Source: UBA952 sp044361535
GTDB taxonomy: Bacteria > Bacteroidota > Bacteroidia > Flavobacteriales_D > Crocinitomicaceae
Direction of reading: 5' to 3'
Length of the DNA: 64,000 bases
Assembly (NCBI GenBank): GCA_044361535.1
Contig: JBIKIQ010000010.1
Span: forward strand, 1 to 64,000
Part shown: one piece after another, positions 35,501 through 41,971 of the stretch
Layout: the number at the start of each line of letters is the position of its first letter
How positions within the stretch are numbered: the stretch's first letter is position 1
Translations under genes and position numbers: made by a program
Notes under the pieces: generated by a model
Told to the model about the DNA's origin: nothing
What the model saw: only the letters and a program-made list of their open reading frames with translations
The model's database searches: none

Positions 35501-37746
35501 ATTACATAAATATTACTTGTTGAACTTAATCCAGTGGTACAAGTTAAGGTGTAAGGACCGCTCCCTGAAGCTGCTGAAATATTAGTAACGTTGTAAGGGC
35601 AAGACGAATTATATCTGCCTAAATCACAAGATGTTGCTGGATCAAATGAACTTGCTTGACTGGCAGCAGGCCACTGAAATACTACTTGTGTTGGTGTATT
35701 TGAACCACTTAATCCCCAAGCAAGGTTGACCATCTGACTTGTTGTAGTCGGTGTACAAGAGCCGGGCCAAGCAGAAGTTCCAGTTACATAAGCTGTATAA
35801 TTTGTCGAACTACCTGCAGTTACTGTCATGGGTGCGTAAGCAGCAGATGTTCCAATTGGAAATAATCTAGCTGTTGAGACTCCATTAAAAATGGCAGTCC
35901 CTGTCGCATCAGCAACAATATAGTTGGAAGAAGAACCTCCTGAAACAGCATTAGAAAGGGTTAATGTGAAACCATTTGTTGTTAATTTGCCACTTGTTAA
36001 AGTAAGCGTTCCTGTTACTGCTGTATTGGCACTTAATGTAAGTCCATTAATGTTATTTAGAGTGAGATTACCAGCTGCGGTTATTAGGTTTCCTGTAACT
36101 TGAGCTGATGAGCCATTAAATGTATAATTCGTTCCGCCGTTGAGTGATTTGTTAGTCAATGTTAATGATCCATTAATTCCAGAAGTATTTGCAGTAATAA
36201 AAGTAGAACCTGATACAGTAGTAACCGTCCCTGAACCAGCAATGGCATTCGTAGCGCCAAAATCTATTGTAGATGAGGCTCCAACGGCGAGTGTGGCGTT
36301 TGAACCAGTGGTAAAAGTTCCAGCACCGCTGATTGTTTGTGTCCCAGAACCGTTTAAGTTTATTGTTCCCGGAGAAGCGGGATTATAATTTAATGTTCCT
36401 CCCGAGCCGATGGTAATATTCCCTTTAATGGAATGACCAGAAGTGCCAGTTACGTTAGGCCCAAAAGTACAATTCGCTCCAATTGTTAAATTACCATTGA
36501 TTACTAAACTACTACCCCCTATACCCGAAAGAGACAATGCCCCAGATGTTGACTCTATTGTGAGATGGTGATATGTTCTCCCGCTTAGTGATATTGAAGG
36601 TGTAAGCGATGAGCTTCCTCTGTAGGTAAAGGTGCTGCCTGAATTTAATGTAGCAGCACCGATAGGGGTAGAAATTCCAGAAGTGGTATTATGAATGTAA
36701 TTTCCTCCGCTATTTACAGCCCAAGTTGAACTACTAATAGTGAAAGTTCCTGAATTGATGACTGTTCCATTAACAGTTAAATCCGTTCCAGTTCCATTAG
36801 CAATTGTTAAGGTTTGACCGCTAGAAACTGTCAAAGTTCCACCTGGATTAATGGTGGTCTCATCGATACTTACAGATGCGCTAACGGTAACATTGTGACC
36901 ATTTAGTATTGTAATTGCACCATTTAAATTAGTGGGAGTAGAGGGTGCATTTGACCAGGTACTACCTCCATCAGAACTTACCTCCCAAGTACTAGCACTG
37001 TTCCAATTACCAGTAGCGCTAGACCTATATTTTCCTTTTTCTATTGTTAAATGATTGAAATACATGTTTCTATTTCCATTTCCTTCATTTTGATTTCCAA
37101 TAAAGAAATTTACAGAATTGATAGCTGAAGACGAATTGATTGTCGAATTATAAGTTGATCCTCCACTTCTGCTCGTCATAGAAAAACTATATTGTGTTGA
37201 ACTGGTTCTAATTAATGTTACAAGCATTGGAGTTGTTCCATAATTTGCATCTGCGGTAACACCCCCAGCCGTTATTGTACTCGATCCTGAATTAATCACT
37301 GTAAAAATTGTTGTGGATCCACTTTTCAGGTCAAAACCTTTTCCGCCACCATTGGCATCCCAATTGATTGACCAGTAAAAAGTAAACTTATCACCTACCT
37401 CCATATTATTGCTAAAAGAACGTTGCGCATTCATGTAGGCAGACCCCGTAGCAAATAAACCAAAAGCATTTGTCCCTATTCCAGAGGTACCCATTCCATT
37501 GTTCGCAGGATTACCTAAGAAGGAACCTGAATTTGCCCCTGCAGAAAGGGACCAAGCTCCAAAACCAGTTCCAAGATTAGAACCATTTGTCCAACTAGAA
37601 TAATTACCAGCATTATCTGTGAAATTTTGCCCCCAAACACTTCCACTGGCTACTCCAAAAATAAGTAAAACAGTTAAAAGCAGTCTGAAGTTCAATATTT
37701 TACCGATATAAAAACATTTTTGAGCTAAAGAAATGTAGTATTTCAT
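29503..37746 (-). CDS. Giant modular secreted protein with beta-helix, fibronectin III-like and Ig-like regions and T9SS type A sorting domain
   Basis: 2747 residues from the ATG at 37746; a TTG at 37776 would add ten residues before the signal segment. A long signal peptide (about 1-40, LLLTVLLIFGVASGSVWGQ) precedes a lectin-like domain (about 30-235), a Gly/Ser/Thr-rich beta-helix-like region (240-755, starting GNWNSASTWEVSSDGG), several fibronectin III-like domains (757-1385), a jelly-roll-like segment (1390-1580), two Ig-like domains in tandem (1590-1745, WYSAS/WYSAA-GGTAL), and a second beta-helix-like region (1745-2520). A FN3-like segment (ELTSFSASCEEDIVTLSWST) and the T9SS sorting domain (TYPNPSKGEFNLV to KHSVY) end it. 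Probable surface adhesin or matrix protein; no catalytic domain is recognised. Low-complexity DNA creates long spurious frames on the other strand. Confidence 0.88.
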   Translation of the reverse strand: MKYYISLAQKCFYIGKILNFRLLLTVLLIFGVASGSVWGQNFTDNAGNYSSWTNGSNLGTGFGAWSLSAGANSGSFLGNPANNGMGTSGIGTNAFGLFATGSAYMNAQRSFSNNMEVGDKFTFYWSINWDANGGGKGFDLKSGSTTIFTVINSGSSTITAGGVTADANYGTTPMLVTLIRTSSTQYSFSMTSRSGGSTYNSTINSSSAINSVNFFIGNQNEGNGNRNMYFNHLTIEKGKYRSSATGNWNSASTWEVSSDGGSTWSNAPSTPTNLNGAITILNGHNVTVSASVSIDETTINPGGTLTVSSGQTLTIANGTGTDLTVNGTVINSGTFTISSSTWAVNSGGNYIHNTTSGISTPIGAATLNSGSTFTYRGSSSLTPSISLSGRTYHHLTIESTSGALSLSGIGGSSLVINGNLTIGANCTFGPNVTGTSGHSIKGNITIGSGGTLNYNPASPGTINLNGSGTQTISGAGTFTTGSNATLAVGASSTIDFGATNAIAGSGTVTTVSGSTFITANTSGINGSLTLTNKSLNGGTNYTFNGSSAQVTGNLITAAGNLTLNNINGLTLSANTAVTGTLTLTSGKLTTNGFTLTLSNAVSGGSSSNYIVADATGTAIFNGVSTARLFPIGTSAAYAPMTVTAGSSTNYTAYVTGTSAWPGSCTPTTTSQMVNLAWGLSGSNTPTQVVFQWPAASQASSFDPATSCDLGRYNSSCPYNVTNISAASGSGPYTLTCTTGLSSTSNIYVIGNQNAVYIAAPTVTTTVAASSITNTTASSGGQTLSGTNITSKGVVWNTSTAPTTSNSSTDDGTGASNYSSSLSSLSPQTLYYIRAYATNAGGTGYGDEKTFRTLSNPATAQASSLSATANSSSNIDLTWNAATFPSSGATNKGYVLLRATSPNTPLLGNSNGAAPSAGANTTIVSSVIAENATSISNSGLAGSTQYNYLLIPYTWDGTNATTYNYLTASAPTANTTTQSGSTPPVLTTTAASSILSTTATFNGEITSDGGASVTARGFVYSTSDNTPTIGEGGVTDQSSGSGTGIFSENVSSLTTNTTYYYQAYATNTSGTSYGGVISFTTLKAEPSDQATSLVFSSITTSSFSTAFTAATGSPDGYLVITSISASLSADPVDGTTYTAGNILGGGTVVSVGSTISGISNSSLFAGTTYYTFVFAYNNSGSNIDYRTTSPLSASTITLTDAPATPTFSSITTTGFTVDWTATTGASSYKLDVSTASNFANFVSGYQDLTVNTNSQAVTGLTANTLYYVRVRAVNASGTSANSTSGNSSTLSNAPTVGTASSITSSGLTANWTAPSSQGAVTFTYTIELSTANDFSSITSTASSIASGTITNAFSSLAEGTTYYYRIKAVNSAGSSAWSSVSAGAMTLTSSISLTTLGTNFTQDFNTLATSGTSSSLPSGWYLSETGGANIYTAGTGSSATADAYSFGSTASSDRSLGSLVSNSYSASYGAKFTNNTGEVINNLFISFLGETWRVAVASRTDQLDFQYSLNATSLSTGTWTDFNDLDYVNSSQSVTGSASLQQSTNISNVLTGLNISNGSSFWIRWSDLNISGNDDGMGIDDFSIKPCGTVSAPTASDQAFCSATSPTVASLTATGTAPQWYSASTGGTALSTSTTLTNSTTYYATQTVDGCESVSRTAVVVTINTNPSAPTGSATQTLCTGATLAELSATGTSIQWYSAASGGTALATNTALVNNSTYYASQTTNSCESTTRLASTAAIVSSGSWIGGTSTDWSDAANWCGGVPTSSTSVTIPSGTSNSAVISSNVSLNSLTINSGATVSTSSAPTITIANNGSFTNNGTFTAGTSKVTFAGNGTVSGTVSFNNVDIAGGVNFGSASTINGTLTINSGGYINTNAPTYGINSTLKYNTGGDYGRSSEWSASSGQGAPYSVQVSGNTILNYPNTGSGSFSTNFSLAGNLTVDNGSALYMDWGGNSNKSGRLDIAGNVLLNGNLSLGNANGGDIKVGGNWTRNSGSTLNTNGRAVFFIGSGTSTITGNGGETFTYMVNEKNGGSIILGNNLTLTAASGGNALTHKSTASIDLNNYDLTFSGPNNSNILADGACSITGTGNVLVTSNTKNLSGQNTGSWTFGSNVTLKLQSGLNFGTNLSTVNGTLEINSGGFVSGNERPSYGIGSTLKYNSSGTYGRDKEWLAGYSSGTGVPYNVLISSGTTLDPGANSNFSSESWVRNELTVDGTFDMSLTDQVEPIHVLGNVNFNGGTLKLSTTAGGDMKVGGNWYGTGTFVSNSRAVYINGTGNQSISRNDIFPFLIIDKASGTLTIAGNITLNNKLTYSDGSISFSGGSIDASGASAEVEFANSSAFTLPTGLFSGNVNNLTLNGTGGVTLSENVTVTNSLKLTSGVITLGSRNLTLTGGLDATGNGNSSSYINTSGSGALIRSISTTGVDYKFPVGLSDYAPISVNFTGGTITSSSLASRAVSGLHPNATDGAYIRTNLFWEMNQTGMTNPQYNVSFTYPGVINGTGSNETESNLLPAKWSASTGWLSSGSCSVCFNGTTMGTSSINTATKTITWNGVSGFSDFGGFGQGNGSPLPVELTSFSASCEEDIVTLSWSTASEQNSSHFDVEKSTDGEIWRVIGTVSAAGNSTEEINYSFIDSEKSTGDNYYRLNQVDIDGMNEIYGPITISCGDEAKITTYPNPSKGEFNLVMHSKANEKVTLKIMDGNSRVISTKVLELQNGINLFPIRENLSSGIYHIQLISESGKSTVLKHSVY
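30840..32200 (-). repeat. Duplicated beta-helix-like block inside the giant protein gene
   Basis: About 190 residues encoded at 32200-31620 recur at about 31390-30840. Landmarks pair in order: INSGGYINTNAPTYGI/INSGGFVSGNERPSYGI, STLKYNTGGDYGR/STLKYNSSGTYGR, DIKVGGNWTR/DMKVGGNWYG and NGRAVFFIGSG/NSRAVYINGTG. The copies have diverged, so the duplication is old. Confidence 0.75.
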
Positions 37747-37987
37747 ATTTTGTGGTGTTTCAAAGAAGTATAGCAAATTTTGAGGATCAAATTACAGATT
37801 TTTATCAAATTATGCAATATGTTAGTGTGAAATTAACACATAGGTAATCTTAAGTAATTCTTAATACCATTTAATAAGTCTCTAATTATAGATTTAAATA
37901 TTTGATTTATAGTTGATTGAGCGATTAACAATCTAGTGTAAAAATTGTTTTTCCTGTTTAAAACTAGAATTTGCTGTTGAAAAAAAA

Positions 37988-38632
37988 CTATATATTTTTC
38001 AATGTGGAAATCGTTTCTGAAGGGCTTTCAGAACCAAAAACAAAGCTACCCGCTACAAGTGCATCTGCTCCGGCATCCGCCAATAATTTTCCAGTTTCAA
38101 AATTTACTCCGCCGTCGATTTCAATCAAAGCTTTTGAACCGCTTTGTTGGATGAGATTTTTTAATTTTTTTAATTTTTCAACGGCTTGAGGAATGAATTT
38201 TTGTCCACCAAAACCAGGATTCACACTCATGATTAAGACCAAATCCAAGTCGCAAATTATTTCTGATAGAACTTCAATTGGTGTATGAGGATTTAGTGCA
38301 ACACCCGCTTTCATATCATGCTGGTGAATCAATTGAATGGTTCTGTGTAAATGCGTACATGCTTCGTAGTGAACCGTTAAATAATCTGCACCTACTTTTT
38401 TAAAATCAGAGATATATTGATCAGGATTTACAATCATTAAATGAACATCCAACGGTTTTTTCGCATGCCTTTTCATTGCTTCCACCACAGGTAAACCAAA
38501 AGAAATATTAGGCACAAAAACGCCGTCCATCACATCGATGTGCAACCAGTCAGCGTGAGAGTTATTCAACATTTCGACATCACGTTGGATGTTGGCAAAA
38601 TCACATGAAAGGAGTGAAGGAGATACAATCAT
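37988..38632 (-). CDS. rpe: Ribulose-phosphate 3-epimerase
   Basis: Interconverts ribulose-5-phosphate and xylulose-5-phosphate in the pentose phosphate pathway. 214-residue TIM barrel with IVSPSLLSCDFANI, HIDVMDGVFVPN (metal and catalytic Asp), MSVNPGFGGQ, IEIDGGVN (second catalytic Asp) and ADALVAGSFVFG (phosphate binding). Monocistronic; the 241-nt stretch between it and the giant gene (37747-37987) is AT-rich with no gene. Confidence 0.96.
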   Translation of the reverse strand: MIVSPSLLSCDFANIQRDVEMLNNSHADWLHIDVMDGVFVPNISFGLPVVEAMKRHAKKPLDVHLMIVNPDQYISDFKKVGADYLTVHYEACTHLHRTIQLIHQHDMKAGVALNPHTPIEVLSEIICDLDLVLIMSVNPGFGGQKFIPQAVEKLKKLKNLIQQSGSKALIEIDGGVNFETGKLLADAGADALVAGSFVFGSESPSETISTLKNI

Positions 38633-38648
38633 TGGAATATTTTTGCGG

Positions 38649-38656
38649 CAAATGTA
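38649..38656 (-). promoter_or_regulatory. TACATTTG, candidate rpe -7 element
   Basis: Matches TAnnTTTG on the minus strand, 16 nt before the rpe ATG. No clear -33 element. Confidence 0.45.
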
Positions 38657-38711
38657 AATAGAATGCTAAAAATATCACTAATTTCGAATAAACTTAAATC
38701 ATATTTAATTC

Positions 38712-39323
38712 ATGTTACTTTACATTATTATTGGAATTACGGTATTGATTTCGGTTTATGCCTTTCAAAATCAGGAATTTCTGGCTAAATCACTTTTTTA
38801 TCCCTATCGCGTCAAACATCATAATGAATACATCCGAATTGTTAGTCATATGTTTATCCATGCTGATTGGTCTCATCTTATATTTAACATGTTCTCTTTG
38901 TTTTTCTTGGGTCAAATATTAGCAGTATCTTTTTATTACAATTTTGGAGAGTTTCCCGCGATGGTGCATTTTGCCATTGTTTATTTTTTTGGAGGAATTT
39001 TCGCATCCCTTTTTCCCTATGCACGCAATCATGAAAATCCGAATTATACATCGTTAGGTGCCTCTGGTGCTGTTTCTTCAATTGTGTTTGCTGCCATATT
39101 ATGGAATCCTACCATGAAATTAGCCTTGTTGTTCTTGCCAATTCCTATTCCCGCCTATATTTTTGGTCCGTTATATTTGGCTTTTGAATATTTTGCATTG
39201 CGAAGAGGAAAGGGAAATATTGCGCATGATGCACACATTGGAGGTGCGCTTTTCGGAGTATTGTATGTGCTGCTAATTGAACCATCCAAGGGGTCAGAGT
39301 TTATTCAATTGATTTTTAATTGA
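38712..39323 (+). CDS. Rhomboid-family intramembrane serine protease
   Basis: 203 residues with about six membrane segments. The rhomboid landmarks are present: SHMFIHADWSHLIFNMFSLF in the first half, the nucleophile motif GASGA near residue 117, and the catalytic His in HDAHIGGALFGVLY in the last segment. Substrates unknown. It is followed after 3 nt by the class IV aminotransferase, so the two are probably co-transcribed. Confidence 0.92.
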   Translation: MLLYIIIGITVLISVYAFQNQEFLAKSLFYPYRVKHHNEYIRIVSHMFIHADWSHLIFNMFSLFFLGQILAVSFYYNFGEFPAMVHFAIVYFFGGIFASLFPYARNHENPNYTSLGASGAVSSIVFAAILWNPTMKLALLFLPIPIPAYIFGPLYLAFEYFALRRGKGNIAHDAHIGGALFGVLYVLLIEPSKGSEFIQLIFN

Positions 39324-39326
39324 TGT

Positions 39327-40187
39327 ATGTCAGGATTTTACGTTTATAATAACGGTCAGGTATTACCGAATAATTTACCTACTATTAATTTTGGAAATCG
39401 AGGTCATTTATACGGAGATGGTGTTTTTGAAAGTATTCGTGTAGTCAATGGCAAGGCAATTAATGTAGAAAATCATTTAATAAGGCTAACTGAAGGAGCA
39501 AAAGCTTTGAAAATGCACGTTTCTGAATCTCTAACAAAAGAATTATTAGAACAAAAGCTTGCCGAACTTATTCACAAGTCTCAAATTAAAGAAGGTGCAA
39601 AATGCAGGGTTTCTTTGGATCGTTGTCCAGGTGGTTCCTATTTGCCAACATCAAATGATTCGCAATTATACATTGATATTCAGCCATTAGAGAAAAATTT
39701 CTTTGAGTTGAACAGTTTTGGAATTGAAATGGATATTTATTTGGATCTCAAATTGGAAAAATCATTTTTATCAAAATTCAAAACTAAAAATGGTTTGAAA
39801 TATATAATGGCGGCTCTTTTTGCGGAAGAAAAAGGTCTTGGTGATGTTTTTATGACGAATGATAAGGGTCAAGTGATCGAAACTTCTAATAGTAATATTT
39901 TTGTTGTTCATAATGGGGTGTTATATACGCCGGGAATCGAAGATGGATGTATCGCTGGAACGATGCGCATGCAAATTATTAATCTTGCATTAGCGAATAA
40001 TATTAAGGTGTATGAATGTCCAATCATGCCTCAAAACCTACTTTCTGCAGACGAAATATTTTTAACAAATGCAATACAAGGTGTTCGTTGGGTAGGAGGT
40101 TTTCGAACAAAAAAATACGAAAATACGATGGCACGAAGATTTGTTGTATTGCTAAACGAATTCTGGGACAAGAAAACAGCAATTTGA
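39327..40187 (+). CDS. PLP-dependent class IV aminotransferase (branched-chain aminotransferase or aminodeoxychorismate lyase type)
   Basis: 286 residues of the fold-type IV PLP family: FGNRGHLYGDGVFESIRV at the N-terminus, the PLP-lysine region KTKNGLKYIMAALFAEEKG, VIETSNSNIFVV, and the PLP-phosphate site GCIAGTMRMQII. Short members like this include IlvE-like aminotransferases, D-amino-acid aminotransferases and PabC; I cannot separate them by eye. Starts 3 nt after the rhomboid stop and its stop overlaps the next gene's TTG. Confidence 0.85.
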   Translation: MSGFYVYNNGQVLPNNLPTINFGNRGHLYGDGVFESIRVVNGKAINVENHLIRLTEGAKALKMHVSESLTKELLEQKLAELIHKSQIKEGAKCRVSLDRCPGGSYLPTSNDSQLYIDIQPLEKNFFELNSFGIEMDIYLDLKLEKSFLSKFKTKNGLKYIMAALFAEEKGLGDVFMTNDKGQVIETSNSNIFVVHNGVLYTPGIEDGCIAGTMRMQIINLALANNIKVYECPIMPQNLLSADEIFLTNAIQGVRWVGGFRTKKYENTMARRFVVLLNEFWDKKTAI

Positions 40188-40747
40188 GAACGTTTCCCTT
40201 ACGATATAAAATGTTGTTGCTGGGTTTAGTAACCTTGTTACTTTTTCCAATTCCTACTTTTTTAGTTCATTATTTTGTTAATCATATTTCTCCCTGGAAA
40301 ATTCTTGATTTCGAAAGGTTTACTGCCTTTAACATTGGATTGGGGTTAGAATTTGGTTTTGTATATGGAATTATCGCCATGGTGCTGCTTCAGGCTCCTT
40401 TGTTTGAAAAATTACCCAACCGAATAGATGATATAGTGCGATCAATGAATTTGAATGTTGGCGATGCAATTTTCCTTTCTTTTTGTGCGGGTTTTGGTGA
40501 GGAATTACTCTTTAGATCAGGTGTTCAATATTATTTAGGAATAGTTTTAACTTCAGTAATTTTTGTTGCGATTCACGGCTATTTAAATCCAAAAAATTGG
40601 CGCTATTCCATGTATGGATTAATTGTCTTACCTTTTATACTTTTATTATCAATGGGCTTCGAAACCTTTGGTTTGTGGTTTGCCATTTCCGCCCATTTCG
40701 CGTATGATGCAGTGCTTTTCATTGCAATGCTACAAAATAAAGAATAG
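40184..40747 (+). CDS. CPBP-family intramembrane glutamic protease
   Basis: About 187 residues with several membrane spans and all CPBP motifs intact: EELLFRSG (EExxxR), FVAIH (FxxxH) and HFAYD. A longer frame opening inside the aminotransferase gene is an artefact. The likely start is the TTG at 40184, overlapping the upstream stop as TTGA, or the ATG at 40211 (178 residues). Unlike the CPBP protein at 18071-18850, it keeps both glutamates. Ends 4 nt from a convergent gene. Confidence 0.8.
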   Translation: MRTFPLRYKMLLLGLVTLLLFPIPTFLVHYFVNHISPWKILDFERFTAFNIGLGLEFGFVYGIIAMVLLQAPLFEKLPNRIDDIVRSMNLNVGDAIFLSFCAGFGEELLFRSGVQYYLGIVLTSVIFVAIHGYLNPKNWRYSMYGLIVLPFILLLSMGFETFGLWFAISAHFAYDAVLFIAMLQNKE

Positions 40748-40751
40748 TAAA

Positions 40752-41180
40752 CTAAGATTTTTTCACTTCGAATTTGAGGGCATTTAGTTTTATTCCTACA
40801 CCAACTCCAATATTCCATTCTCCATTTTTTGTAGCCGTTTTGGGATTGTAGTAACAAGGAATTTGAATCGCCATTGCTCGATAGCAATAGGTGATCCCAA
40901 AGCCAAGGGTAGGAGTGACTATGGAGTTAGATGTTGATCCAGAATCTTGTTTTATTCTAAGAGAGGGTAACATTCCAACTAAAAACTGAGATTTTCCTTT
41001 TGAGAAACTCAAATTTGGTCCAGTGAAATTGATAAATGCACCATTGTCAACATAACCACTTACAAAGATTCCAGAAAATGGTTTGATGAACTTTTCAACG
41101 GTTGGAAGTTGTTCATAAGCTTGAGTAAAAGCAGAAAGATAAAAGTTGCCAAAAACGAAAAATAGAAAAAGGTTTCTCAT
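40752..41180 (-). CDS. Small secreted protein, probable outer-membrane beta-barrel, function unknown
   Basis: 142 residues from the ATG at 41180 (RNLFLFFVFGNFYLSAFTQ is a signal peptide). The mature part has alternating strands (FSGIFVSGYVDNGAFINF, PTLGFGITYCYRAMAI, WNIGVGVGIKLNALKFEV) like a small porin-type barrel. The frame stays open upstream to 41339, but that part is the out-of-frame reading of the Gly-rich tail of the next gene and is Val-rich nonsense. Located 16 nt downstream of the TPM gene, so probably the last gene of the lemA-TPM operon. Confidence 0.65.
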   Translation of the reverse strand: MRNLFLFFVFGNFYLSAFTQAYEQLPTVEKFIKPFSGIFVSGYVDNGAFINFTGPNLSFSKGKSQFLVGMLPSLRIKQDSGSTSNSIVTPTLGFGITYCYRAMAIQIPCYYNPKTATKNGEWNIGVGVGIKLNALKFEVKKS

Positions 41181-41196
41181 TGAGAATAATATTAAT

Positions 41197-41955
41197 TTAC
41201 CAATCGCCACCTGCACCACCACCACCAAAGCTTCCACCACCAAAACCACCAAAACCGCCAAATCCACCACCAGAACTTCCACCAGAACCTCCTCCGAATC
41301 CACCACCACCAAAATATATTCCTCCAAAGCCTCCGCCATTTCTTCTTCTTACATTGAGAATTATAATAAACAAAATGATTCCCCCAATAATTATAAGCTT
41401 TGCCCACCAAGGATTCTCTTCTTTTTTGTCGTAATCTTTATGGTTGTATTCGCCTTTTGCTAGTTTAGTAATTACATTGAGAGCTGATTTAATTCCTTCG
41501 TAATTTTTGCTTTCTTTTAACAACGGATTCAGTTCTATATCGACAATATTCTTGCATGTGGCATCAGGAATAGCACCTTCTAAGCCACGTCCTGTTGCAA
41601 TGAAAGAGGTTCGTTTGCCATCTGTTTTGGTCGGTTTAATAAGTATTACGACACCGTTATCCTCTTTTTCTTTTCCTACTTTCCATTTTTCACCTAGTTT
41701 AATAGCAAAATCAGCGCGATCCATTCCGTTGAAATTATCGACAATAACTACTGTAATTTCATTTGACGTTTCTTTTTCAAAGGTTTCTAATTCCTTTTCT
41801 AGCTGAGCCGCTTCCGTCGGATTCAAGAAATTTGGAAATTGCTTGGAAAGATTAACATAGAGCTTTGGGGGAGAAGGAGGGTTGGGGATTTCATTTTGGG
41901 AAAATGAAATTGTAAAGTATCCCAGAACAAATAATATGATAAAATAAATTTTCAT
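41197..41955 (-). CDS. TPM-domain protein with long Gly-rich tail (YgcG-like)
   Basis: 252 residues: signal peptide (KIYFIILFVLGYFTISFSQ), a TPM domain (about 30-165, FLNPTEAAQLEKELETFEKE, NEITVVIV, GVVILIKP, SFIATGRGLEG), one membrane segment (LIIIGGIILFIIILNV near 187-203) followed by RRR, then about 45 residues almost wholly Gly/Phe/Ser ending GGGGAGGDW. TPM domains occur in photosystem II repair protein TLP18.3 and in bacterial envelope proteins. Some have weak phosphatase activity; the general role is not established. The Arg triplet after the span suggests the Gly tail is cytoplasmic. Confidence 0.85.
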   Translation of the reverse strand: MKIYFIILFVLGYFTISFSQNEIPNPPSPPKLYVNLSKQFPNFLNPTEAAQLEKELETFEKETSNEITVVIVDNFNGMDRADFAIKLGEKWKVGKEKEDNGVVILIKPTKTDGKRTSFIATGRGLEGAIPDATCKNIVDIELNPLLKESKNYEGIKSALNVITKLAKGEYNHKDYDKKEENPWWAKLIIIGGIILFIIILNVRRRNGGGFGGIYFGGGGFGGGSGGSSGGGFGGFGGFGGGSFGGGGAGGDW

Positions 41956-41971
41956 TTCCCAGTTATTTTAA

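Noticed and set aside
40016..40183. ATG-initiated long form of the second CPBP protein
   Set aside because: The extra 56 residues lie inside the aminotransferase gene and are Cys/Arg/Lys-rich without hydrophobic character.
41181..41339. N-terminal extension of the small barrel protein, rich in Val and Leu
   Set aside because: It is the Gly-rich tail of the upstream TPM gene read in another frame; the ATG at 41180 is followed at once by a proper signal peptide.
41180..41434. Pro-rich plus-strand frame and Trp-rich minus-strand frame over the Gly-rich tail
   Set aside because: Both are shadow readings of repeated GGN codons.
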